This document shows, in pieces, positions 25,801-35,211 of a DNA stretch of 64,000 nt. The stretch covers positions 121,312 to 185,311 of the forward strand of contig CAVQNQ010000005.1 of assembly GCA_963714205.1 (NCBI GenBank), in the 5' to 3' direction. Numbering within the stretch: position 1 is the stretch's first letter; the number at the start of each line of letters is the position of its first letter. The notes under the pieces are model-generated. The model was not told the DNA's origin and did not search any database. It saw nothing but the letters and a program-made list of their open reading frames with translations. The DNA comes from CAVQNQ01 sp963714205 (GTDB lineage Bacteria; Acidobacteriota; Terriglobia; Bryobacterales; Bryobacteraceae). Made by a program: the position numbers and the translations under genes.

Positions 25801-27119
25801 TTGCAGTTTTTTTCGTAGAACCAATCAAAAGTGTATTCGCCAACAGCTGAAGCCGAAGTGCTCGACTTACCGAGGATCTCCTTGACCTTCTTGACCTTCC
25901 TTCTGGGGCGCTTGTATTGAATCGAGACGAGCGTATCATCGCTCTCTCTTCTTATTCTTGCGTCCCAGATTGTGTTTTTGCGGGAGGCGACTTTTTGTGG
26001 AGTAACGGCCTTTGCTGCCCTAAAAACGGTGTGTTCGGGTTCGCTCTCTTCGGAGACATCGGGATACAGATCATTAAGAAAATCGAGGATCGGCCGGCTA
26101 AGAAGCCACATTTCGGCCAGCGCGGTCTGGTAGACCGGCGACGCTCGATCTACGCCGTCTTTTGTGGTGGTCCAGGGCAGCTTCCGTAGGTCTTTGCTTC
26201 GAAAGTGCACATACCCCAAGAAGTGATTGTGTTTCGAACGGAAGACAGGGTGACCATCAGTGCCCCAGCCGGTTTCAGATGTTTTGTCGGCATCAAGGAT
26301 CAATCTCCCGTTACAAAAAGCGTACCATCCCCGCGGTGTCCTGTCATACTGAGGAGAAAGTCCCGCCAGAATCAGTATTTCTACATCGCTCTTTCGAACC
26401 AAATGGCGGACTGGTCGGAGGTCCTTGGATTCGGCGAACTCGGGTACATCAGCCTTTGCGTGTTCTTGGTTGACGGTGATCGTCAGTCCGGCGGACAGAA
26501 AGAGCGCATAAGCGACGGCAATTTTATCAAGCAGTATGGTCTTGAAAGCCTTGGAGCCAAACTGGTCTTTCACCGAGTCATGGAGCTCTGTTATTTCGAT
26601 CCTAGTTCCACCGGCCGCAGATTTCTTCGCACGGGCGACGGTGAACGGAAACTGCCAGAGCGTGTTTTTCTTCCAGGTATCGACATCAATGTCTATTCTA
26701 AGCTCGTCGCTTGTGGTATTAGACGCAAATGAGATTTGCCGTCCGATCTTGAAGAAGGCGCGTTTCATCCCGATGCCGTAAACCCCGAGCCCAGCCTGCA
26801 GCGTCTTCTTAGTCGGACTGCCAAACAAGAAAACTCGTTCCTTTGCGTCCTCGATCGATACTCCACCGCAGTCATCGGCAATGGTGAATCTCGACATGTC
26901 AAATGAAATGTCGATTCTTGCTTTAATCCGTCCGACCTTTGTTCCGGCCATCAGATGCTCGACCACGTCGACTCGGGAATCGGCGATCAAGCTGTGGACA
27001 GAATTATCAATCAGGTCCAAGATGCACACTGGTAGCGCGATGTCTCGCGTCAGCATATCGATGAAGAATTCCTTACTTGGTTCTGCTTTGGCGACCATCG
27101 CGTTGTCATCTTCGGGCAT
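25797..27119 (-). CDS. GHKL (MutL/Hsp90/MORC-like) ATPase
   Basis: With ATG 27119 the protein has 440 residues. The GHKL ATP-binding motifs are complete: the N box LDLIDNS at about 34-40, DDCGG at 82-86, and the lid/G2 box GLGVYGIGMKRA at 110-121. A probable transducer domain with a conserved Lys-containing loop (LRKLPWTTTKDGVD) follows, then a basic tail (YKRPRRKVKKVKE). There is no nuclease, HNH or kinase part. GHKL ATPases of this build occur in bacterial restriction-like and defence loci as ATP-driven clamps. First gene of the coupled three-gene unit; its lower GC than flanking genes suggests transfer. Confidence 0.8.
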   Translation of the reverse strand: MPEDDNAMVAKAEPSKEFFIDMLTRDIALPVCILDLIDNSVHSLIADSRVDVVEHLMAGTKVGRIKARIDISFDMSRFTIADDCGGVSIEDAKERVFLFGSPTKKTLQAGLGVYGIGMKRAFFKIGRQISFASNTTSDELRIDIDVDTWKKNTLWQFPFTVARAKKSAAGGTRIEITELHDSVKDQFGSKAFKTILLDKIAVAYALFLSAGLTITVNQEHAKADVPEFAESKDLRPVRHLVRKSDVEILILAGLSPQYDRTPRGWYAFCNGRLILDADKTSETGWGTDGHPVFRSKHNHFLGYVHFRSKDLRKLPWTTTKDGVDRASPVYQTALAEMWLLSRPILDFLNDLYPDVSEESEPEHTVFRAAKAVTPQKVASRKNTIWDARIRRESDDTLVSIQYKRPRRKVKKVKEILGKSSTSASAVGEYTFDWFYEKNCK

Positions 27120-27150
27120 GTAGGCGATCGCTCCGGGTTCTAATCTGCTG

Positions 27151-27179
27151 AGTGTAAAGCATTTCGCCTCCGGCGACAA
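27151..27179 (-). promoter_or_regulatory. Candidate promoter of the GHKL-methyltransferase unit
   Basis: On the minus strand TTGTCG (27179-27174) is separated by 17 bp from TACACT (27156-27151). Transcription would start near 27144 and the leader to ATG 27119 would be about 25 nt. The match is moderate (4 of 6 at the -10). Confidence 0.4.
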
Positions 27180-27282
27180 CCGGCTCCGCGACGCCTAATG
27201 CGCTCATTTGGCCGGGGCTCGGGCGGGATGGGCGGATTTGTCCCCTAAAAAAGCGCCTCAGCAACGTCGACCCGCCTTGACG

Positions 27283-27313
27283 CGTGGTCCCTGGTTCGTA
27301 GATCTGGACCACG
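27283..27313. repeat. 8-bp inverted repeat upstream of the GHKL unit
   Basis: CGTGGTCC at 27283-27290 is mirrored by GGACCACG at 27306-27313 with a 15-bp centre. It lies between the GHKL unit and the S9 peptidase gene, about 105 bp upstream of the candidate promoter. It could be a regulator site, a weak terminator stem or a boundary mark of the lower-GC block; no T-run follows. Confidence 0.4.
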
Positions 27314-27371
27314 AGTGGATGTAAGGGTCAGCGACAGCGGCACTCCCCGTACTCCTCCGGGCCGCCCGGCA

Positions 27372-29725
27372 TTACTTCAAGTTCTTCTCAAACAACCGCA
27401 GAATCCGCTTATACTCGTCCGCCCAGCTTGTCTCTTCCACAAAGCCGTGGTTTTCCACCGGATAAACCGCCAGCTCCCAGTTCTCTTTGCGCAGCTCGAT
27501 CAGTTTCTCGACCAGCCGCACGGTATCTTCGAACTCCACATTGGTGTCCACCATGCCGTGGCAGATCAGCAACGCGCCCTTCAGGCCCTGGGCGAAGAAG
27601 ATCGGCGACGATTGCCGGTAGGCTTCGGCGTCATTTTGCGGCAGATTCAGAATGCCGGACGTGTAGCCGTTATTGTAGAGCGCCCAATCGCTGACCGGCC
27701 GCAGCGCGGCGCCCGCGGCGAATACGTCGGGCTGGGTGAACATCGCCATTAATGTAATGAACCCGCCATAGCTGCCGCCGAAGAGGCCGATCTTCTTCGA
27801 GTCCACGCCGTGCCGCGCTACCAGGTAGCGGGCGGCATCCACGATATCGTCCAGGTCCTTGCCGCCCATGTGCCGATAGATCGCCGTGCGCCAGGCGCGG
27901 CCGTAGCCCGCCGAGCCGCGGTAATCCACGTCGATCACGATGAAGCCGCGCTCCATGAGCAGGTGGTCGAAAAGGTACTCGCGATAATAGTTGCTCGACC
28001 ACCAACGGTCCACGTTCTGGAGGTAGCCCGCGCCGTGCACGAAGACCACCGCCGGTCCGCCCTTCTTGAAGTTGGCCGGCTTGAAGAGCCGCGCGGGAAC
28101 CTCGACGCCATCGCGTGCCTTGAAGGTTACGATGGGCACGTCCAGCCAGGGATAGCGCGCGAAATCGGGCGCGGGCGAGTTGGTGAGCTTCTTCGATTCG
28201 GCGCGCGGGCGATTTTCCTGCACATACAGCTCGGGCGGCCGGTTGGTGTAGGAATAGATATCGGCGATCCAGCGATCGTCCGGCGAAACCGTGGCGATGT
28301 GCTTGCCGGGCGCCTCGGTGAGGCGCGTCAGCGGGCCGCCCTCGGCATCCATCTCATAGAGATGGTTTTCGTAGGGCGTGTCCTTGTTGGCGGTGATGTA
28401 GAAGTGCGATTTGTCCTCGGACTGCCGCACGCCGAGCACTTCCCAGTTGCCGGAGGTCAGGGCGCGCGCCTCGCCGCCCGCGAAATCCACCGCATAGAGA
28501 TGCGCGTAGCCGGTGCGCTCGGAGAGGAACCAGACCTCGCGGCCGTTCTTCATCCAGCCCACCGCGTTCTCCACGGGCGCGGCCAGCCAGGCATCGTCGT
28601 GGTCGAAGGCCAGCACGCTGGTCTTTCCCGTGGCCGGGTCGAGCGCCAGCAGCCAGTCGTCCTTGTTATCGGCGGCGCGCGCGCGGATCACCGCCCTGGT
28701 GCCGTCTTCCGACCATACGGGAGGCACGAGCTGCACGACGCCTTTCTGGCCGTGATCCACCCACTTCACCTCGCCAGTATCCACGGCGATCTCGGCCAGC
28801 CGCATGACGGTCTGCGCGTCGCCCACATTGGCGCGTCCGCGTATGTCCTCGGCATACGCCGATTCGGTGATGTAATTGGGCACGACGGTGTCGCGCGCGC
28901 CGGCGCTGTTTTCGGCGATGGCGGCCACCACGAATTTCTCGTCGGGCGAGAGTTCCAGCGAGGCCACCGACTGGCGGGGCTGCAAAGTGAACGGCTGGCG
29001 CGGATTCTCCTTCTTGCGGCGGGCCTCCTCTTCTTCGCGGCGCGCAGCGCGCTCGCGGACGGCCTCGAGCAGTTCCTTCTGCTCCTTCTTGAGATACTCC
29101 TGGCTGTCGGTGCCGCGGGGCGGCTCGGTCCCGGTAGTGGGCGGGCTCCGCCGCGTCCGCCGCGACCCTCGCCGCCCTCCGCCAGGCTCGCAGGGGCCGG
29201 CGCGCGAATATCTGTCAACTCGACCAGCGAGCCATCCGCCAGCGAGATCGTGTAAAGATTGTCTGCGCGCGTGAAGGCCACGCGCCGGCCGTCGCGCAGG
29301 AAGTGGGGGTCGCTTTCGGCTTCGGCGGTGCGCGTGAGTCGGCGCGTCGAGCCGCTGGCGCGGTCGTAAAGGAACAGGTCGCCACCGCGCGCGTAGACGG
29401 TCAGGCGGCGGTCCAGGCTGGTGTCGCCCAGGCCGGGGACGGGCGGCGCCAGTTGGGCGTCCGCCTCGGAAAGCCTGGCGAGGCCCGAGCCATCGCGGCC
29501 CACCACCCAGGTGTCGAACGGCGCGTCGGGCTTATCGGTAAACCACTTCCACTGGAAATAGACGCGGTCGCAGGCGGGCGACCAGCGGACCTGCGCGGGC
29601 TCGTAGCCCACCAGATTCGGGCCGCGCATGATGTTATCGACGGTCAGCGCGAATTTGCCCGCGGGCTGGGCCTGGGCGAAGAACAGCGTGGCCAGGCCGA
29701 GCGGAAAAATGAGTTTCCGTGCCAA
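27372..29725 (-). pseudogene. S9-family prolyl-oligopeptidase-like peptidase, one frameshift
   Basis: Two overlapping frames make one secreted peptidase of about 780 residues. The first runs from a signal peptide (MARKLIFPLGLATLFFAQAQ) through beta-propeller repeats (GDTSLDRRLTVYARGGDLFL, SDPHFLRDGRRVAFTRADNL). The second continues from SPPTTGTEPPRG through more propeller blades to the alpha/beta-hydrolase domain: FVHGAGYLQN, nucleophile Ser in GLFGGSYGGF, Asp in LICHGMVDTN and His in VENHGF. The frames switch at about 29145-29160 in a GC-rich Gly/Arg linker. Both halves are otherwise clean, so this is either a recent inactivation or a sequencing error. S9 enzymes cleave peptides, often after Pro, in the periplasm or outside the cell. 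Confidence 0.8.
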
Positions 29726-29749
29726 GAAGAATGATATCTCGATTGGCCG

Positions 29750-31099
29750 TTAGGGCTGCTGCCGGCGACTCTCCCGAATTGCCACCAGCGCCATGCCGAT
29801 GGCCAACAGCATCGCGGTCCCCGGTTCGGGGGACACCGAATAAGCCGTATTCGGTGGTGGTGTCTCGACAACGACCACTTGTCCCGTCTCGGGTTGCCCT
29901 CCGCTATTTCCCGAATTTCCCGACGAATTCTGCAGGATCGGAGTCCCGCCCGGAAACCACATAACCGGCGGCGGAATTGCGCCCCCAACAGCCGCGATCG
30001 GACTCTGCCAAGGAGGAACTGGGATCCCGAAGTTCACATTTTGGTTCTCCGAGGATGTTCCTGGAAACCCGGTGGGGAAAGGAAACCATTGCGAATACAC
30101 CACCACTCCTGGCTGTGTTCCGGCAAGCGGGGCAGAACCGGACGGTCCGTTCGTCAGACCATTCACGGGCGGAGCCGTCGCGCCCGGAAACGTCGGCGCC
30201 GGCGCCGGACTTACCGCGCCCGATCCCGTCCCGTTGCCTGGCGCGGAGGTTCCTGTCCCTCCGCCCGACCCCGTCGCGCTGCCCGGCGCGGCAGTCCATA
30301 TTCCTCCGCCCGATCCCATCCCACTGCCCGGCAGAAAAGGGAACGGCTGAGAGGAAGAGCCCGGCGCGGCCGACCCGTATTGCAGTATCTGACCCAAGGG
30401 CGCAGGCGGAGCCGTCTGGCCGAACGGCGCGGGTGGAAAGAGATCCCCTAACAGCGCCGACGGCCGCAGCAAGTCGGTTTCCAGCGGTACGTACGATGAA
30501 ACCGGCAGTTCAACCAGGTCGAGGTCTCCTGCCGGCAACTCTTCCGCGCCGACTGGTTGCTGCGGCGTGTTCGCGACACGATTCCCGCAGCGTGCCCGCG
30601 CCACATGCTCACCGTCCGTAATGAGCGTTTCGCCGGCCTCCAGCCGCACTCGGTTCTTAGTCCAGTAAATGTGGCTGCCGATGCGATAAGAAACGTAAAC
30701 GGCCCTGGATGCGGGTGCTACCGTCATTCGCAGTTGGGTAGGATTAAACACTGCGTAGTGGGCGTCTACCACAGGATCGGTCTGCCGCGCACGTCCCACC
30801 TCCGCAACCGAATACGCCCCGCCCACGATCACTGAGTGGCGATACACCGGTCGCCTGTCTCCCATTTCCGCGGTCCGCGCCAGCAGCGCTTCGCGGTTCG
30901 GAGACACGCCGGACCGCGCGAGTGAAGATGCCGGTTTCCGCGCAGGCGCCCAATACACCGCCGCTACGGCGGTGCACGTTGCGACACAGACCCAGAGCGG
31001 AATACCGAACTTATGCTGCCTCGTCTTCGAATCGGGGAGAGCTTTCTCGGGACATATGTGTATGTCGCTCATGGGCTGAGAATCGCTGCGAACTTCCAT
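29750..31099 (-). CDS. PEP-CTERM-type anchored protein with Pro/Gly/Ser-rich region
   Basis: The protein of about 449 residues ends with PEPGTAMLLAIGMALVAIRE and a basic RR tail. That is the tripartite sorting signal (PEP motif, one membrane helix, basic end) recognised by exosortase. An N-terminal membrane segment (IPLWVCVATCTAVAAVYWA) is unusual in being preceded by a long cytoplasmic part. The middle (about 215-330) is low-complexity with repeated Gly-Ser-Gly-Gly and Ala-Pro-Gly units. PEP-CTERM proteins usually accompany exopolysaccharide genes, as here; no exosortase is in the window. ATG 31099 has GGGGA just upstream; ATG 31072 is an alternative. Function unknown. Confidence 0.65.
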   Translation of the reverse strand: MEVRSDSQPMSDIHICPEKALPDSKTRQHKFGIPLWVCVATCTAVAAVYWAPARKPASSLARSGVSPNREALLARTAEMGDRRPVYRHSVIVGGAYSVAEVGRARQTDPVVDAHYAVFNPTQLRMTVAPASRAVYVSYRIGSHIYWTKNRVRLEAGETLITDGEHVARARCGNRVANTPQQPVGAEELPAGDLDLVELPVSSYVPLETDLLRPSALLGDLFPPAPFGQTAPPAPLGQILQYGSAAPGSSSQPFPFLPGSGMGSGGGIWTAAPGSATGSGGGTGTSAPGNGTGSGAVSPAPAPTFPGATAPPVNGLTNGPSGSAPLAGTQPGVVVYSQWFPFPTGFPGTSSENQNVNFGIPVPPWQSPIAAVGGAIPPPVMWFPGGTPILQNSSGNSGNSGGQPETGQVVVVETPPPNTAYSVSPEPGTAMLLAIGMALVAIRESRRQQP

Positions 31100-31156
31100 G
31101 ATCCCCGAAATCAATTGCGCGTAAGTACTCGGGCAGGATATGAAGATAACTTCGCT

Positions 31157-31178
31157 AGTACTGATACAGTACTGATAC
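31157..31178. repeat. Perfect 11-bp tandem repeat in the PEP-CTERM gene's upstream region
   Basis: AGTACTGATAC occurs twice head to tail (31157-31167 and 31168-31178), one helical turn apart. On the minus strand it overlaps a possible promoter (TTGAGG, 17 bp, CTGTAT) for the PEP-CTERM gene, so it may be a regulator binding site. Confidence 0.5.
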
Positions 31179-31231
31179 TAACTTCCCCTCAAGGCGTGTA
31201 TAAGGTAGGGTTCAGGCAAGTGGAGCGGAGT

Positions 31232-32417
31232 TCAACTGGCCTCTCCGGCAACTGCCCGATAGATTTCGATGAGCGCGGCGGCATACGCCGCGAGCGTATG
31301 TTCCCGGACGGCGCATCGGGCAGCGGATCCCAGACGGCTGGCCAATTCCCGGTCGTCCAGCAATCGCCCGATGGCCCGGCTGAGAGATTGGGGCGCATGG
31401 CGCTCGACAACCAGCGCAGTATTCCCGTCCGATACCAGTTCGGCGGCGCCGCCGGCATCGGTGGAAACGATGGGCAGGCCCGCGGCCATGGCCTCCAGGA
31501 GCGCGTTTGGCGATCCTTCGCTGTGCGAGGGCAGTACGAAGACATCCGCCAGCCCGTAATATGTCCTGACACTGGCCTGGTGACCGGCAAAGACGACGCC
31601 ATCGGAGATCCCACTCCCCCTCGCGCGGTGCTCCAAAACGCCTCGCTCAGGGCCGTCGCCGACGATTACAAAGCGCATTGCCGGGCAGTCGCGACTGTTC
31701 CGCAGAAGAGCGGCCGCCTCGATCAAATCCGCATGGCCCTTTTCCTTTGAAAGGCGTCCTACGGTTAGCACGATGCGACAATTTCCGGGGATTCCCAGCC
31801 GGCTTCGCAGGGCCGCCACATCGTTCGGTTGCGGCGGAACGAATGGCGCCACAAAGTTATGGCGGACCGAAATCCTGGAAGCGGGAACTCCGGCGCGCGC
31901 CAGATTCGCCGCGAACGCCCGGCACACGGTCACGATTCGGGGGCCCGCGCAGGGCCCACCACCCGACATGATTTTGGAGCCGGTCTTTCGCGTCTTTGGT
32001 TGTGAATCCGTGAAAAAACGCGATCCACGGAACGCGTTTCGAAAGGCCCGTGAGCCGAACCAGGAAATGCGACTTGGCATTGTGCGTCTGGAGGATGTCC
32101 GGCCTTTCGGAACGGACGATCGCCAGCAGTTGCGGAATGACACGGGGATCTCCAGCGTGTTTCTCGCGTATGACGTGAGTCGGTATACCCGCGTCCTTCA
32201 GGGCGGAGATGAACCGGTCTGCGGGGGCCGAAGGCCGATCGAACGTCACAACGGAGAGCTCGACCGCACGCCCGCCGGAAGGCGCTGCGTCTCGAAGCTG
32301 CGCGCCAAACGCAATCAGGTTTTTCGCCGGCCCCGTCACCCACTGGGATTCCATGAGCGCGAGGACGCGTATCCCGCGCAACGGTGGGTTCTGGCAATCG
32401 CTATCGGCTCCGCCCAT
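31232..32417 (-). pseudogene. GT4-type glycosyltransferase, one frameshift
   Basis: Two frames give one glycosyltransferase of about 394 residues. The first half has the acceptor-side Rossmann fold (RVLALMESQWVTGPAKNLI, DILQTHNAKSHFLVRL, WIAFFHGF). The second half has RIVTVCRAFAANLARAG, the donor-site signature VLTVGRLSKEKGHADLIEA and LPSHSEGSPNALLEAMAAGL typical of GT4 retaining enzymes. The switch falls at the five-G run at 31939-31943, a common place for a base-count error. Such enzymes add sugars to exopolysaccharide or lipid-linked chains. It sits between the PEP-CTERM gene and a divergent second glycosyltransferase. Probably active if the run is miscounted. Confidence 0.8.
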
Positions 32418-32425
32418 GAACCTTC

Positions 32426-32453
32426 TTCACTTCCCTTCTCGCATGACTATAAT
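32426..32453 (+). promoter_or_regulatory. Candidate promoter between divergent glycosyltransferase genes
   Basis: A perfect TATAAT at 32448-32453 has TTCACT 16 bp upstream (32426-32431). Transcription would begin near 32460, just before the TTAGGA ribosome site of the plus-strand gene. The whole 58-bp gap is AT-rich compared with its surroundings. Confidence 0.45.
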
Positions 32454-32476
32454 AAGTATTAATTTTAGGACTTATT

Positions 32477-33703
32477 GTGCGAATCTGTCTCGTTTACCAG
32501 GCCGAATTCCCATCCCCCGCCGGGGAACGCATCCTGAAAGTCGCTCGCACTCTCAAGGGGGCCGGCCACGAGGTGTTTCTGTTGTGCAACAACTACGGGA
32601 GCTTTCGGGTTTCCGAAGAACAGGTCGGCGATATCTATACGATTCGCGTCAAGCCGGCTTTCCGAAGCCGCCCGCTCAATAAGATTCTGAAGTTTCCGGT
32701 GTTCCTCAACCCGCTGTGGATCGCTCAGCTCTTCGGCGCCGTGCGCCGGCTTCGCATCGACGCCATTCAGGTGATCGACTTGCCGCTTGCCGCGGCGGCC
32801 CTCGCAGTTGGGCGGCTCCTTGGCAAACCTGTCCTCATGGACATGTGGGAAAACTACCCGGAAGCCTTGAAAGGCTGGCTGAAGAACGGATGGAGGAATT
32901 GGGTTTTCAAGAATCCGGCGGCTGCCCGGGCGGTCGAGTTATGGGTCACGCCCCGGATGGATAAAATCTTCACGGTTGTCGATGAGCGAAGAGAAGCTCT
33001 GATCGAGGATGGCGTCCAGCCGGAACGTATCTCGGTAGTAACTAACGCCGTGGATATGGAACTGTTCGCCGGAGCGCCGGTCCGCTGCGATACGCCGCTC
33101 GATTGCGAACCCAATAGTTACAAGCTCCTTTATGTTGGTCTCTTGCAAATTGAACGGGGGCTGGACGATATTATCCGCGCGCTCGGCCGGCTCGAGGGCC
33201 GGATCCCCTCCGTCCGCCTCTATCTGGCCGGAAAGGGAAACTATGAGACGCACTTGCGCCGCCTGGTGGAGAGCGAAGGGGTCGGCCACATGGTCCGGTT
33301 CCTGGGCTGGGCTCCCTTCGGTGAGATCCGCTCTTACATCCTGAAAAGCGATTTGTGTCTCGTGCCGCATGTTTACAACCCGTTCATCAATACGACGATT
33401 CCGAACAAGCTGTTTCAGTACATGGCCATGGGCAAGCCGGTCCTGGTGTCCCACGCCAAGCCGCTGGCGCGCATCGTTCGGGAGGCCTCCTGCGGTTTTG
33501 TGTTCACATCCGGCGACCCGGCCGACGCGGCGGACAAGATCGAACAAGCCTATCATTCGCGGAACGATCCGGAAATTGGGCTGAGCGGCAGCCGTGCCGT
33601 GCAGGCCCGGTATACCTGGGATAAAGCGTCAGCCGGGCTGACAGCAGCCTACGAAGAGCTGGCCCGGACCGCGGCGACGATCCCCCGACGGAATGGCCGC
33701 TAG
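32477..33703 (+). CDS. GT4-type glycosyltransferase
   Basis: The 408-residue protein begins MRICLVYQAEFPSPAGERIL, with a glycine-rich acceptor loop, and carries the donor-domain features YKLLYVGLLQIERGLDDI, VRLYLAGKGNYE, VRFLGWAPFGEIRSYI and NTTIPNKLFQYMAMGKPVL with the usual Glu replaced by a Lys/Gln-rich variant. It likely transfers a sugar in exopolysaccharide synthesis at the inner membrane face. GTG 32477 is the start, 6 nt after TTAGGA. It converges with the flippase gene and overlaps its end by 4 nt. Confidence 0.85.
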   Translation: MRICLVYQAEFPSPAGERILKVARTLKGAGHEVFLLCNNYGSFRVSEEQVGDIYTIRVKPAFRSRPLNKILKFPVFLNPLWIAQLFGAVRRLRIDAIQVIDLPLAAAALAVGRLLGKPVLMDMWENYPEALKGWLKNGWRNWVFKNPAAARAVELWVTPRMDKIFTVVDERREALIEDGVQPERISVVTNAVDMELFAGAPVRCDTPLDCEPNSYKLLYVGLLQIERGLDDIIRALGRLEGRIPSVRLYLAGKGNYETHLRRLVESEGVGHMVRFLGWAPFGEIRSYILKSDLCLVPHVYNPFINTTIPNKLFQYMAMGKPVLVSHAKPLARIVREASCGFVFTSGDPADAADKIEQAYHSRNDPEIGLSGSRAVQARYTWDKASAGLTAAYEELARTAATIPRRNGR

Positions 33704-35211
33704 ATGAGGTCCGCGAACGGCGTACTCCCCGGCGCGCTGCGCGCCTTCCGCAGCTCGGCGAAAAATCGGATATACTTCAGGACGCTTGAGCGGCATATTC
33801 CCAGAAGCAACGCGGCATAAATCAGGCCGCCCGCCGCAACCTCGACTATCAGTCTCCACCGAACCGGCCATGCGCCGGGAAGAAGCCATGCCCGGATAGC
33901 CAGCACCGCGATGGCCATCGCCACGGATGCCAGGAGCGGCGGCATCATCGCCGACAGGTACTCGCGCACTTTGCAATCGATGGTCCGGAACAGCTTGATG
34001 GCCGTGGGGCAAAACGTGACCGGCGTCAAGACGATCCAGGCCGCCGCGACGGCGCTCGCACCCCAGCGCGACGCGAAGCAGAACGAGATGGGCATCACCA
34101 CGAAATTCATGATCGAAATCCACATCAGGAACTTGGTTTGCCGTTGCGACGTGAGGATTTGGCCGAACAGGGCCATGATGTCCCTGAGGGCCATGAACAG
34201 CGCCAGAAACTGCATGGGTCGTACGGCTCCGCTCCATTTCGGACCCAACAGCGTCTGGACCACGTCCGGGGCGGTGATCGCCAATCCGAAACCCAAAGGG
34301 AGGATGGCCAGCGCGAAACTCTCGCTAATCACGAGGAAATACCGCCGCACTATCTTGTGGTCGTCCTGAATGCGGGCGAAAAGCGGGCCCGTCACTCGCA
34401 TGATGAGCGTGCCGATCTTCTCCGCGGGCAGGCTGGCGAGGTTGATCGCGAAGCGATACGCTCCCAGCGTCGAACTGCCCAGCATCCGCCCGACTACAAT
34501 CCCATCGGATTGGATATAGGCCGACCACAGCAAGCGCGAAGCCGCCACTTCGAACCCGAACCGTAACGGCCTAGCCACTTCCCTCCAGCGGGGCATCGCG
34601 AACGGCACCGGCTTCCAATAGGAGGTCAGGCCCGCGTAGACCATCTTACCGGCGAGTACTCCGACCAGCAGCGCCCAGTAACCGAAGCCGGCGACGGCGC
34701 ACCCTAGAGTAACTCCGGCCTGAACCAGGCCCATCACGATTTCCGATATGGAAAGCCGCCGGTAATCCATTTCCCGCTGAAGCAGCCCTAAAGGAACCGC
34801 CTGGATCCCGGAAAATAACAACATCAAGCTGCCCACCGCTATCAGCGTCCGCAGTTCCCCGTGGTGAAAGAACGACGCTACAAAAGGGGAGAGCGCCAGG
34901 CAAACCGCGACAATCGCCGCGCTGAATAACAGCGACAGGGTCTTCATCTCGCCGAGCGCCCGGCCCTCCAGTTCGTGCATCTGCATGACCGCTGTGCCGA
35001 CGCCGAACTCGGCGACAATATTCGTCAGCCCCAGGTAGAAATTAGCCATGTCCACGGTTCCAAAATCCGCCGGGGACAGGATCCTCGCGACGATCAGAAT
35101 GGACGCCCAGGTGCAGAGCTGGATGGCCCATTTGGCGCCGGCCGTCCAGCCGAGGCCGCCGACGAACGCCGCATCCAGCGTGCGCTTGTCAAGGCGCCGC
35201 GCGTCTGTCAT
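33700..35211 (-). CDS. Polysaccharide/oligosaccharide flippase (Wzx/MOP family)
   Basis: The 503-residue integral membrane protein has about 12-14 hydrophobic segments and the N-terminal pattern of lipopolysaccharide-type flippases (WASILIVARILSPADFGTVD, LQREMDYRRLSISEIVMGLV, YALLVG-like helix pairs). It should move undecaprenyl-linked repeat units across the inner membrane. ATG 35211 overlaps the wecB stop (ATGA); the longer upstream frame inside wecB is Arg-rich shadow sequence. Pairs with WecB and three glycosyltransferases in this cluster. Confidence 0.85.
   Translation of the reverse strand: MTDARRLDKRTLDAAFVGGLGWTAGAKWAIQLCTWASILIVARILSPADFGTVDMANFYLGLTNIVAEFGVGTAVMQMHELEGRALGEMKTLSLLFSAAIVAVCLALSPFVASFFHHGELRTLIAVGSLMLLFSGIQAVPLGLLQREMDYRRLSISEIVMGLVQAGVTLGCAVAGFGYWALLVGVLAGKMVYAGLTSYWKPVPFAMPRWREVARPLRFGFEVAASRLLWSAYIQSDGIVVGRMLGSSTLGAYRFAINLASLPAEKIGTLIMRVTGPLFARIQDDHKIVRRYFLVISESFALAILPLGFGLAITAPDVVQTLLGPKWSGAVRPMQFLALFMALRDIMALFGQILTSQRQTKFLMWISIMNFVVMPISFCFASRWGASAVAAAWIVLTPVTFCPTAIKLFRTIDCKVREYLSAMMPPLLASVAMAIAVLAIRAWLLPGAWPVRWRLIVEVAAGGLIYAALLLGICRSSVLKYIRFFAELRKARSAPGSTPFADLI

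Noticed and set aside
27810..29255. Plus-strand open frame of 481 codons
   Set aside because: Antisense of the S9 peptidase, which carries the catalytic triad motifs.
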